Positions 1 to 12,251 of a stretch of DNA of 14,813 nucleotides are shown piece after piece; position 1 is the first letter of the stretch; each line of letters opens with the position of its first letter. This DNA comes from CAJBLF01 sp041663325 (GTDB taxonomy: Bacteria > Patescibacteriota > Gracilibacteria > Absconditabacterales > Absconditicoccaceae), in the NCBI GenBank assembly GCA_041663325.1, contig JBAZRN010000027.1, positions 1 through 14,813 of the forward strand. The letters run 5' to 3'. Both the position numbers and the translations under genes were made by a program. The notes below the pieces were generated by a model, which was given only the letters and a program-made list of their open reading frames with translations, ran no database searches and was not told the origin of the DNA.

Positions 1-3000
1 ATATGTAGTTTGTCCCATTGCCGTAGAAATATTTCAAATAGCCGTTGTTCACCATCCTATTGCTATAGACCAATCTCAGCTAGCTGTTGTTCACCATCCC
101 ATTGCGGTAGCATAAGCTCAACTTGCACTTACTCCATCTCATTTAGAGATGAATCAATTCGTTACAATATCTCATCCGGTATAAGTGATTCCTGTATATA
201 TTCCATTTGCTATTGCTGACCAGTACTGAGAAGTAATATATCATGATGGATTAGAAGCTAAGTAATAATTTCATGAAACAGCGGACCATACAGGATCTGA
301 TTCTGCTCCTCATAGACATGATCAGGTTATCAAGGTACCATTTGCATCAGTACCTAGGCAAGAAATACTAGGGATGCGAGGAAAACTTACTGCACCGTTA
401 TTTCGGACAGTCATGGCATTGGCTTCATAACCAGCACCCGTTCCCATTCAGATTTCGAATAAACTATTGGAAAATCATATATTGAATGTTCCTATAGCCA
501 GTGAGTATAGCGCATTAGTTTTTGTTCGATATCACATCGTTGTTGAATAATCTCAACTAGCAGTTGTATGATATCACATTGATGTTGAATAATCTCAACT
601 AGCAGTTGTATAATATCACATTGATGTAGCCTTAGCTCAACCAGCTATTGTTCGACCTCCCATTGCTGTAGAAGTATCTCAATTCGCTATTGTTCAAGCT
701 CCTATAGCAGTAGAAGCGCCTCAATTTGCTGTTGTTGAAGCCCCCATTGCTAGAGAAGAAGGTCAATTAGCTGTTGTCGTATTTCCAATGGCAACAGAAT
801 TATATTCAGAAGCCGTCGCTCAATATCCTATCGCTGTAGCATACTCTCCATTAGCACTTACTCAAACTCATTTAGAGATAAATCCGGTTGTTACTATATC
901 TCATCATGTATAAGTTATCCCTGTATATATTCCGTTTGCTATCGCAGTCCAGTAGCCAGTTCATCATACGCTGCCACTGCATATTCAAGCAATCAACGTT
1001 CCATTTGCATCTGTACCTAAACAGCCAATATTTGTATAAAAAGGGAAACTCACTGCACCGCTATCTCGGACAGTCATTGCGTTTCAAGAATTAGTTGTAT
1101 TGTTGATACCCATTCATATTTCAAATAAGCTGGTAGAATATCAGATATTGTATTTTCCTATAGCGAGAGAATATAGCGCATTAGCTGTTGTTCGATATCC
1201 CATCGATGTAGAATAATTTCAATTAGCAATTGTTTGTGCCCCCATTGCTGTAGAATTATTTCAATTAGCAGTTGTCCCATTTCCCATTGCTGTAGCAGAA
1301 TTTCAATTAGTTTTTGTTCGTCATCCCATTGCTGTAGAAGATTCTCAACTACTGATTGTTGAATCTCCCATCGCTGTAGAATAAAGTCCCTTGGCTGCTG
1401 TTCCATTTCCCATTGCAGTAGCATACTCTCCACTAGCACTTACTCAAACTCATTTTGCAATAAATCAATTGGTTACAATATCTCATCATGTGTACGTTAT
1501 TCCTGTATAGGTTCCATTTGCTATTGCTGACCAATACTGAGAAGTAATATATCATGATGGATTGGAAGCTAAGTAATAATTTCCACTAACACTTGTCCAT
1601 ACAGGATCTGTTTCCGCAGTTAGATATCCAGCTAATGCTCAACCAGTAATATATCATAATGGATTATTTGTATAATAAACTCCGCTATTAGCCATAAAAA
1701 TAGGATCTGATTCTGCCGCCAAACATGTTCCTGCAATCAACGTTCCACTTCCATTAGTTCATAAACAATCCATATTTGGCAAGAGAGGAAAACTTACTGC
1801 ACCATTAGTTCGAACGGTCATAGCATTAGCTTCAGAACCGGAACCGGTTCCTACTCATATTTCAAATATGCTCGTAGAATATCAGATATTATATTTCCCC
1901 AAAACAGTAGAATAAGCTCCAACAGCAGTTGTTCGACCTCCTAAGGCAGTAGAAGTATATCAAACAGCTGTTGTTCAATATCCCATTGCGGTAGAATTTC
2001 CTCAACTAGCAGTAGTTTGTTGTCCCATAGCAGTTGAATCACCTCAGTTTGCAACTGTGGTTTCTCCCATGGCAGTAGAATTGATTCCATTGGCTCTTGT
2101 ATTATTTCCCATAGCAGTTGAGGATCGTCATGTAGCTTGTGAATTTTCTCCCATTGCTGTAGAATTACTTCAGCCAGCCATTGTATAATATCCCATTGCG
2201 GTGGCATAAGCTCAACTAGCAATCACTCATTCCCCTCTAGCAATAAATCATGATGAAGTAATATTTCCTGCAATTTGTAATTTATTATCAGTCGGAGTAT
2301 CCATTCCTATCCCGATATTTCATCCAATATTAAATATGTTGGTATCTGTAGTTGTCCACGAAGATCAATTCCAAAATGGCGTCGCTCATAAAATTCATGC
2401 TTGTAAAAATCAGGTATCACCTTTTGGTCATTGAGGTCAAGTATCTCATGTATCTCACTTTGCTCCAGTTGCTCAATCAATTCCTGCTGGTCATTGCGGT
2501 CAGACATCTCAAGTGTCTCATTTCGCTCCCGTAGATCACGTATTTCCTTGTATTCCTTGCGGTCACATATCTCATGTATCTCACTTTGCTCCAGTTGCTC
2601 AATCAATTCCTGCTAGTCATTGCGGTCAAACTGCTCACGTATCTCATTTGGCTCCGGTTGCTCCTGTTGCTCATTGTGGTCAGATAAGCAAACTTGAATC
2701 GTTTCGATAGACAAATCAACTCGCATCTATGACTAATATGGATGTTAACGATCAACTATATGACACATCTCTTATTCTCAAATTTCCATTTATATCCAAT
2801 GTCGCAGTTGGCAATATGGTCGCTATTCCTATATTAAATCATGTATTAAAAATATTTGTATCGGTGGTTATCCAAGTACTTCCATCCCAAAATGGCGTCG
2901 CTCCTGTTATTCACGCTTGTAAAAATCAGGTATTACCGGCTGGTCATTGTGGTCAAGCAGCTCACGTAGCTCAGTCAGCTCATGTGGCTCAACCTGATGG

Positions 3001-4062
3001 TCATTGCGGTCAAACTGCTCACGTATCTCATTTGGCTCCGGTTGCTCCTGTTGCTCATTGTGGTCAAATATCTCACGTAGCACCAGTCGCTCAGGTGTTT
3101 CCTTGAATTCCTTGAGGTCAGATAAGGTCGACAAAAGCTCCTCGTCATCACGAAGGAGATTCAAATCTAAGGAAAGTTCATGATCGTTCATGATCTGGTG
3201 TCGCTCAAGTATTTCCTTGTATTCATTGCGGTCAAGTTGCTCACGTAGCTCAGTCAGCTCATGTGGCTCAACCTGCCGGTCATTGCGGTCAAACTGCTCA
3301 CGTATCTCATTTGGCTCCAGTTGCTCAAGTATTTCCTTGAACGCCCTGAGGTCAGACAAGATCAACAAAAGCTCCTCGTCATCCCAAAGGAGATTCAAAT
3401 CTGAGTGAAGTTCATAATCGTTCATGATTTGGTATTGCTCCTGTTGCTCATGTATTTCCTTGAATTCCTTGAATTCCCTGATCTCAGGTAGCTCAATCAA
3501 TTCCATTTGTTCAAGTAGCTCCAGTCGCTCACGTATTTCCTTGTATTCCTTGAATTCACTGATCTCATGTATCACCTTTAGCTCAAGCAACTCATTGGAT
3601 ACCCTGATCTCATGTATCACCTTTAGCTCAAGCGACTCATTGGACGCCTTGAATTCATTGGATACCTTGGAGTCACTGAATACCTTGAGGTCAAGTTGCT
3701 CAGGTTGGTCAGCTAAGAGCGAATCCACTAATCAAATTATAAATAGCTCCGCTTGTTGATCTTATTATTTTCCCATTGCTATTAGTTCCAAGGACAACAG
3801 CGCTTGTTAGGTTAGTGATGGTAATTCCACCTCATGTAGTCCCATCCAAGATGATTCCTGTAATTGCAGAAGCACCGTTGCCTCCATTATTTGTAAGGAA
3901 AATCTGTTGGATATATTGGATAGTATTTGGCACAATAGGCACTATTTCAAATGCCCTTGCTATAAAGAATATGCAAGACATTCATAGAAAAAAGAGCGCA
4001 GCTCATTTGATGAAGCTCATACCACCTTTCTTTGACGGAAAATTTTCGTTTGTGAAGGACAT
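1..4062 (-). CDS. Giant collagen-like / YadA-head surface fibre (3' end outside window)
   Basis: With TGA=Gly and CGA/CGG=Trp this frame is open for 1354 codons to the window edge. Residues 15-36 form a signal peptide or membrane segment (FIKGAALFFLGMSCIFF, then ARA). Gly-X-Y collagen repeats (GPQGIQGNTGATGATG type) cover about 118-379, interrupted by two HEW-GTSLRFESP..GGWGAFVDL modules (Trp 215/229 and 293/307). A tail-fibre-like module follows (TPFWDGSTWITTDTNIFN, then a TATLDINGNLRIRD strand), then collagen again (461-551), a second copy of that module, and four blocks of YadA/Hep_Hag head repeats (TAMGxxTTAxG) separated by FEIG, GAVSFP, CLGTxGxGTLI and ETDPVW linkers. The C-terminal anchor or trimerisation domain is not visible. 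Likely a secreted trimeric fibre for attachment to a host or prey cell (inference). The start could also be Met15 (4020), right after AAAGGTGG. Most collagen glycines are TGA, so standard-code gene calling shreds it. Confidence 0.9.
165..305 (-). repeat. Copy 1 of a ~140 bp near-identical internal repeat of the fibre gene
   Basis: This stretch closely matches 1476-1616. Both encode the linker that leads from an ETDPVW segment through SNPSGYITSQYWSAIANG into the next YadA-type head block. The shared core (ttgctattgctgaccart, then actgagaagtaatatatc) is almost unchanged. Confidence 0.8.
1476..1616 (-). repeat. Copy 2 of the ~140 bp internal repeat of the fibre gene
   Basis: Partner of 165-305. 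It sits in front of head block B. High DNA identity in a linker that is not itself a short tandem repeat points to recent segmental duplication or gene conversion within the gene. Confidence 0.8.
2410..3711 (-). repeat. Collagen-coding repeat region with duplicated modules
   Basis: DNA-level repeats inside the fibre gene. The stretches around 2594-2680, 2942-3066 and 3224-3330 are close copies encoding Gly-X-Y runs. Two copies of the HEW...GAFVDL module lie near 3361-3435 and 3125-3200, and two copies of the FLQAG...ATPFW module near 2875-2928 and 2345-2412. A recurrent one-residue slip in the Gly-X-Y phase (GPxGGATG) occurs in two copies, showing they were duplicated together. Confidence 0.85.
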
Positions 4063-4070
4063 GATATTGA

Positions 4071-4136
4071 AATGATAAATGATAAATGATAGATTATAAA
4101 TTAGGCTTTAGGCTTTTAGCTTTCTGCTTTCTGCTA
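4071..4136. repeat. Heptanucleotide tandem repeats upstream of the fibre gene (4 + 5 units)
   Basis: Two adjoining arrays of exact 7-bp period: AATGATA x3 plus GATTATA (4071-4098), then TAGGCTT, TAGGCTT, TTAGCTT, TCTGCTT, TCTGCTA (4102-4136). They lie between the fibre start codon and the terminator of the upstream gene, so they probably form part of the fibre 5' untranslated or promoter region. A TATAAT on the minus strand (4098-4093) falls inside an array and I do not count it as a promoter. Confidence 0.8.
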
Positions 4137-4162
4137 ATTCAAGTATAGTCCCAAAACGAGAA

Positions 4163-4195
4163 AACACAAAAAATCTGACCCCAAAAGGTTAGATT
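4163..4195 (-). terminator. Rho-independent terminator after the first S23-type gene
   Basis: On the minus strand AATCTAACC, a TTTTGG loop and GGTCAGATT form a 9-bp stem with one G-U pair (4195-4172), followed by a T-rich tract TTTTTTGTGTTTT. It lies about 80 bases after the stop of the four-helix-bundle gene and separates it from the fibre gene. Confidence 0.7.
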
Positions 4196-4230
4196 AACTT
4201 GTCTGTTTATTATTTTATGATATAATAACC

Positions 4231-4260
4231 TTTAGTGAAAAGTGAATAACTAAAAACTAA
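4231..4260. repeat. Heptanucleotide repeats, left bracket of the first S23-type gene
   Basis: Units TAGTGAA, AAGTGAA, TAACTAA, AAACTAA in strict 7-bp phase (4233-4260). The 17 bases at 4231-4247 are a perfect inverted copy of 4682-4698 on the other side of the S23-type gene. Confidence 0.8.
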
Positions 4261-4277
4261 AAACGTAAGTATTCTTT

Positions 4278-4637
4278 TTAATAACCTTTTTTCTCTTTTG
4301 ACGTTTTTATGGTAGCTACTAACATTTTCAAAATTTCTTCTCATTTATCATGTAATAATCTATATTGTGATTCGTTAATATATCATGTATCTTTTAACAA
4401 ATCTAATCGATACAAAGTTTCATTAATTTCTTTTAGTGCAATACTCATTTTATTTATAAAATCTGCTTTTGATTGTCCAAACTCTGCCTCACGAATCATC
4501 GCTCAAACACTTGTTCATGATCTTATTAATTGTTTACTTATAATAAACTCTTGTTTTTCTTTAGAAAGGTGTTGATAGATTTTTACTATATCGATACTAA
4601 ATAAATAACTCTTTGTCTTTAATATACTTTCAGTCAT
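4278..4637 (-). CDS. Four-helix-bundle protein (S23 / 23S-rRNA-IVS family)
   Basis: 119 residues from an ATG at 4637 to TAA. The sequence shows the family signature: SKQLIRSGTSVGAMIREAEF, then QSKADFINKMSIALKEINET and LYWLDLLKDTGYI. The Trp of ETLYWLDLL is CGA (4409-4407), at the usual Trp of this family, and both glycines of SGTSVG are TGA. Members are small all-helical proteins, some encoded in 23S rRNA intervening sequences and related to the Avd accessory protein of diversity-generating retroelements; their cellular role is mostly unknown. The gene lies in the ftsK-fibre gap, bracketed by inverted heptad repeats, with its own terminator, which suggests a small cassette rather than an operon member. 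No Shine-Dalgarno is evident. Confidence 0.88.
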
Positions 4638-4668
4638 TTTTTTATCAATAAATAAAATTCCATTATTT

Positions 4669-4698
4669 TTCACTATTCACTATTCACTTTTCACTAAA
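4669..4698. repeat. Heptanucleotide repeats, right bracket of the first S23-type gene, including the ftsK stop
   Basis: Four units, TTCACTA, TTCACTA, TTCACTT, TTCACTA (4669-4696). On the minus strand the last unit reads TAGTGAA, whose TAG is the ftsK stop codon (4696-4694). Positions 4682-4698 are the perfect inverse of 4231-4247. Confidence 0.85.
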
Positions 4699-6817
4699 TA
4701 AAGATGTCTCTCGGTTTAGCGCCGTCTTGCGGACCGATAATGCCTTTTTCTTCGAGAATATCCATGATCCTTGCGGCGCGAGCAAATCCCACTCCGAGCT
4801 TTCTTTGCAGCAATGTCGCCGAAGCTTTTCTTGTTTGTGAGATTACTTGGATAGCTCTTTCTACTAGTTCATCATCGTTGTCTCCGTTGTTACTACCGAA
4901 TAACTGTTGTCCAGCTTCAAGTTTATTTTCGAGCAAGCTCACTATTTCTTGATTGTAAATATCTTCTTCGGTGAGTCATCACATGTATTTATTTTTGAGC
5001 GTCATCACCACTTTTTCTATCTCCTCTGTTGAAATAAATGGCGCTTGTATCCTTGTCGGTGATTTCGTCGATGGATCCATATAGAGCATATCTCATTTTC
5101 CGAGCAAAGTCTCTGCTCACTTTCTTCCGAGAATAGTTCTGCTATCTATTTCTGAGACGGTGCCGAATGCGATCCTTGTCGGAATATTCGCTTTGATAAG
5201 TCAGGTAATGACGTCGACTGACGGTCTTTGTGTCGCGATGATGAGGTGAATCCCTACGGCACGCGCTTTTGCTGAAATATGGGTAATGCAGTTTTCAACG
5301 TCTCTCTTGGCTTTGGACAACATCATGGATGCAAGCTCATCGATAACGAATATAATACGAAACATTTTTTCTCAACTAATTTTCTGATTATATTCATCGA
5401 TATTTTTTACTCTATTTTCTTTGAGGACGCCGTATCTTCTTTCCATTTCCTGTTCAGTCCATTTAAGTAATTTCAACGCTTTTTCCGGCTCGAAGACTAT
5501 CGGTGCAAGCAAGTAAGGAAGTCCTGCGTAGAGTTCCAATTCTACCTGCTTCGGATCAACCATAAGAAATTTGAGTTCAGAAGGTGTATTTTGATACATG
5601 AGTGATAAAATGAAATCATTTACTCAGACAGATTTTCCCGAACCAGTTGCTCCCGCAACGAGTAAATGCGGCATAGATTCCAGGGTTTTGATGATGACCG
5701 TTCCGTCGATCGCCTTTCCAAGGGCGAGATTGTTGTCTGATTTTTTCATATCATTGGCAAATTCCGGAGCGCTTAATATGTCGGCGAGACGCACCATAAG
5801 CGGCTTGGGATTTGGCAACTGGATACCCACACAATCGGTGCCAGGAATAGGCGCGACGATTCTCACGGACTTGGATTTGAGCGACAACGAAATATCGTTG
5901 GATAATCATTCAATAGTAGAAAGTCTGATTCCCTCATCAGGTTTAATCCTGATTTGTACGATGGAAGGCCCGATATCGAATCACTCGATCATGATCGGAA
6001 CATTGAATTCCATCAATTTATTTTGCAACGCTTTGGCTTTTTCCATAAGAAATGTTTCGTCAATAGTGACCGTCTGATCAGCATTGGTTTGGAGAATGGT
6101 ATGATTGAACGTAGGTTTCTCTCCAGAAAAATTAATGGTTGGTCTTATCTTTCTTTCCTTGATGATTTCTTTTTCTTGGATTTTGCGTTGGAGTTTATCT
6201 TTGATCAATGATTTGATGAGTGAGCGAGAAACAGGCTGTCAGAATTCAGGTTTTTCTTCTTCCTCTTCATCATCGTCTGCATATTTTGCATCTTTTGATT
6301 TTGAGCTTGAAGCTTTTGGCTTGGTCTCTGTCTTTAGGCTGATACTTGGAAATGAAAAATTGAATGAATAAAAAACCCATACGATTGCAAGGATCAGTAA
6401 GATAATAATAAATGATTTGGTCGCTATAGCTTTTCCGCCAAACATTATTTGCAATACTGCGATTACTGGCCAGGAAATATATCCTCAGAATTTTTCGTAT
6501 TTCGTTACATCTCAGTCAACAATTGGAAAATTTATCACTGCAGAGATGATAATCATCATCACCATAAATTGCCTGATAAGTAATTTCATCAGATATCCTT
6601 TGGCCATAATGAGTATCCCCACAAGAAAACACAAAGCGAAAAATACGTAAAGTCATACTTCTCCAAATGCTATACTTGCGTAGGTTTTGAGGAACATAAG
6701 CACGGGAGATCCTTCTGCAAAATAGAGCGAAAAGAAAAACAGCGATCACAAAATTGTGAGACTAATGCCGAGTCTAAACTTATTCACTATGATATTTTTC
6801 TTTCTTCTTCTAGACAT
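4694..6817 (-). CDS. ftsK: DNA translocase FtsK/SpoIIIE
   Basis: 707 residues, somewhat short for FtsK because the linker is brief. The N-terminus carries four or five hydrophobic segments (about 13-33, 51-72, 75-98, 110-130, 135-155), then a charged linker (DDDEEEEEKPEF). The motor follows: Walker A GATGSGKS at 389-396, followed by V-G whose Gly398 is TGA; Walker B FVIDELA with Asp493/Glu494; then ATQRPSVDVITG and LLGKGDMLY. The C-terminal winged-helix gamma domain (about 640-700; KLGVGFARAARIMDILEEKG) would read KOPS-like DNA sites. It pumps chromosomal DNA at the division septum and works with XerCD-type resolution. The start is the ATG at 6817 (MSRRRKKN), which precedes the first membrane segment; no clear Shine-Dalgarno. 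Divergent from rpoD. Confidence 0.96.
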
Positions 6818-6870
6818 GAAACTATGAAACGATAAAATGACGCATGTTACATGATTCATGATACATGAAC
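6815..6870. repeat. Heptanucleotide repeats in the ftsK-rpoD divergent gap
   Basis: CATGTTA, CATGATT, CATGATA, CATGAAC form four clear units (6843-6870). The preceding bases stay in the same phase with decayed units (CATGAAA 6815, CTATGAA 6822, ACGATAA 6829, AATGACG 6836); the first contains the ftsK start codon on the minus strand. The rest of the gap, 6871-6999, is AT-rich with further weak 7-bp periodicity and no gene that I can see. Confidence 0.65.
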
Positions 6871-6876
6871 TATATG

Positions 6877-6882
6877 ATTATA
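6877..6882 (-). promoter_or_regulatory. Possible -10 box for ftsK
   Basis: TATAAT on the minus strand about 60 bases upstream of the ftsK ATG. No convincing -35 is found at 16-18 bases, so this is weak. Confidence 0.25.
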
Positions 6883-6999
6883 TTGCTAAATAGTTCTTGA
6901 ATCTTGCATCTAGTATCTATTTATTATAGTTTACATCTAGTTTTTCAATCTAAAATCCTTCTCCGAAAAGAATTATTTACCTAATGTTTATACTATCTA

Positions 7000-7027
7000 T
7001 TGACATTTATATTGTAATCCATATATT
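7000..7027 (+). promoter_or_regulatory. Candidate sigma-70 promoter for rpoD
   Basis: TTGACA (7000-7005), a 16-base spacer and TATATT (7022-7027), about 32 bases upstream of the chosen rpoD start. The perfect -35 and good -10 suggest a vegetative promoter, possibly autoregulated by the primary sigma factor itself (inference). Confidence 0.55.
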
Positions 7028-7058
7028 TATATGTACTTTATTCCTCATATACTACATA

Positions 7059-7952
7059 ATGAGACAACTTAAAATGGCCCAAATTTATACCAATCGTGAT
7101 CATTATTCTCTGAGTAAATATCTTCAGGAAATAGGCAAAATACCTATGATTACTCCTGATGAAGAAGTTGATTTAACTCAAAAAATTAAATTAGGAGACC
7201 TACAAGCTTTGGAGAAATTAACCAAAGCCAATTTGAGATTTGTCGTTTCTGTCGCTAAACAATATCAAAATCAATGATTATTTCTCCCCGATCTCATCAA
7301 TGAATGAAATCTCGGACTTATCAAAGCAGCAAAAAGATTTGATGAAACCAGAGGATTTAAATTCATCTCCTATGCGGTTTGGCGAATAAGACAAAGCATT
7401 TTACAGGCGCTTGCTGAGCAGAGTAGAATAGTGAGATTACCACTCAATATAACGACACATCTCAGTAGAATATCTACAGTTGATAGAGAATTAGAGCAAG
7501 AATATAATAGAGCGGCTACTTCTGATGAAATTGCAGAAGCTTTGGATGAAGAGAGGGAGACCATAGAAAAAATGAGAATATATGCTTTAAAAAGCAGTTC
7601 CTTGGATAAACCTATCGTCTCCGATGATCCTAATGAGTGAACCTATATGGATTTGATAGGCACTGAAGAAGATGAATCTACTGATCACTGACTTTCTATA
7701 GAATCATTGAAACAGGAGATAACAAGAGCTCTTTCTGTTATACTTAAGCAAAGAGAACGTGATATTATAAAATATTATTATTGAATTGGAGAAATACATG
7801 GAATTCCCGTAGACGAAAATGGGATCACTTTGGAAGAAATAGGTAGAAAATTGGGTCTTACCAGAGAAAGAGTCAGACAAATCAAAGAAAAAGCGATTAA
7901 AGATTTGAAAAAATCCAATAGAGCTAAATATCTCAAACAATTTCTTTGATAA
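7059..7952 (+). CDS. rpoD: Primary RNA polymerase sigma factor (sigma-70 family)
   Basis: 297 residues. The start at 7059 gives MRQLKMAQIYTNRD..SLSKYLQEIGKI, the usual beginning of short primary sigma factors without region 1.1; the upstream in-frame ATG at 6984 would add a spurious hydrophobic stretch across the promoter. Region 1.2 (YLQEIGKIPMITPDEEVDL), region 2 (LRFVVSVAKQYQNQG, DLINEGNLGLIKAAKRFD, YAVWWIRQSI), region 3 (RLPLNITTHLSRI) and region 4 (ITLEEIGRKLGLTRERVRQI) are all present. Gly73 and Gly83 of the invariant NQG..INEGNLG motif are TGA, and the second Trp of the WW pair is CGA (7383-7385) directly after TGG: two independent code clues in one gene. It ends TTT CTT TGA TAA, so the last residue is Gly. 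Confidence 0.97.
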
Positions 7953-7980
7953 AAATCAATTTCATTTTTTGTTGAAAGTA

Positions 7981-8018
7981 AAAGGAGTTTATATACTATA
8001 AGGCTCCTTTATTTTTTT
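7981..8018 (+). terminator. Rho-independent terminator after rpoD
   Basis: AAAGGAG (7981-7987) pairs with CTCCTTT (8004-8010) over a 16-base loop, followed by a run of seven T (8012-8018). It starts 28 bases after the rpoD stop. Confidence 0.75.
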
Positions 8019-8047
8019 GCTGAAAAAAATAATGCAGTGTAATCAAT

Positions 8048-8227
8048 GTGCTAGAAAAAACAGCTCCCTGTCCTTGCACCTATAAAGATTGCGACAAACA
8101 TGGAAAATGCTGCGAATGTATTGCCTATCATCGCAAGAATAAAGAATTGCCTGCATGTTACTTTACCGCAAAAGAAGAGAAAACTTACGATAGAAGTATA
8201 AAATATTATAATACATGTCATAAATAA
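8048..8227 (+). CDS. Small Cys-rich protein, DUF6485-like
   Basis: 59 residues starting at GTG (8048); an in-frame TAA lies at 8030 and no ATG is available. The protein has a dense cysteine array: CPCTYKDCDKHGKCCECIAY near the N-terminus, then LPACYF and a final TCHK. This pattern (CPC...C..HGKC..C..YH....LPACYF) matches what I remember as DUF6485, a family of unknown function; metal binding is likely from the cysteines (inference). It lies between the rpoD terminator and leuS, 21 bases before the latter, so it may lead the leuS transcript. Too short for most ORF callers. Confidence 0.72.
   Translation: MLEKTAPCPCTYKDCDKHGKCCECIAYHRKNKELPACYFTAKEEKTYDRSIKYYNTCHK
8207..8212 (+). promoter_or_regulatory. 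Possible -10 box for leuS
   Basis: TATAAT about 37 bases before the leuS ATG, inside the end of the small Cys-rich gene. No good -35 lies 16-18 bases upstream, so it is uncertain whether leuS has its own promoter. Confidence 0.25.
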
Positions 8228-8248
8228 TTTATCATTGTAGCATAAAAA

Positions 8249-11797
<3,549 letters not shown>

Positions 11798-11798
11798 T

Positions 11799-12230
11799 AT
11801 GCGATTAGTCTACTCACTTATTGTAGCTGTTACCCGAGGGGTGAATTATGCTCTCTTGGATAAGCTTTTGATAAATATGCCGATCATAATCCTGTGTTTA
11901 TGATGTTCTCTCTTGAATTCATTGTTTTTTGGAATCATCTTTTTTCTGGGAAAATATAATCTCAATTTCAAAAAATATTTTCAGGACACTCATACCATTC
12001 GGTTATTTATTTTAGTAACTGTCTTGTTCTTGATCGGAAACGCATTGATTCTTGTAGCTATAAAAAATAAGAACGCAACCGTAGCGTCATTGATTGAGAT
12101 ATCATATCCGATCTTCGTAGTAATATTCAGTTATCTTTTATTCAAAAATACTAATCTCAACACAGGAACTATATTTTGAGGACTATTGATTATCGCTTGA
12201 GTAATTTTGGTATATCTCGCTAATAAATAA
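11799..12230 (+). CDS. Small EamA/DMT-like multi-helix membrane protein
   Basis: 143 residues starting one base after the leuS stop, so probably translationally coupled. Four hydrophobic segments are visible: about 3-20 (LVYSLIVAVTWGVNYALL), 28-47 (PIIILCLGCSLNSLFFGIIF), 68-85 (LFILVTVLFLIGNALILVA) and 95-112 (SLIEISYPIFVVIFSYLL), plus a last one at about 122-140 (GTIFGGLLIIAGVILVYL). AxTWGxNYALLDK at the start and SLIEISYPIFV...GGLLIIAGVILV at the end resemble one EamA half of drug/metabolite transporters; the usual family protein has ten helices in two halves, so this would be a half-size version that may dimerise (inference). Trp13 of the VTWG motif is CGA. The transported substrate cannot be inferred. 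Confidence 0.72.
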
Positions 12231-12251
12231 TTTATTTTTTTATTTTGCATC

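Noticed and set aside
2907..3728. Glu/Leu-rich 273-residue coiled-coil-like ORF on the minus strand
   Set aside because: It is the collagen repeat region read in a shifted frame; the Gly-X-Y frame continues on both sides and explains the periodicity.
1..4062. CRISPR-like or non-coding tandem repeat region
   Set aside because: Repeats have protein-coding periodicity (Gly-X-Y and YadA heads), vary at synonymous positions and lie in one continuous frame.
4093..4098. TATAAT promoter box for the fibre gene (minus strand)
   Set aside because: It is one unit of a heptad array and has no -35 partner, so I cannot separate it from the repeat.
4309..4575. Plus-strand ORF of 88 residues
   Set aside because: Antisense shadow of the S23-type gene, which has clear family motifs.
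6984..7058. N-terminal extension of the sigma factor from the ATG at 6984
   Set aside because: It would encode a hydrophobic stretch not found in sigma factors and overlaps a good promoter; MRQLK at 7059 is the family start.
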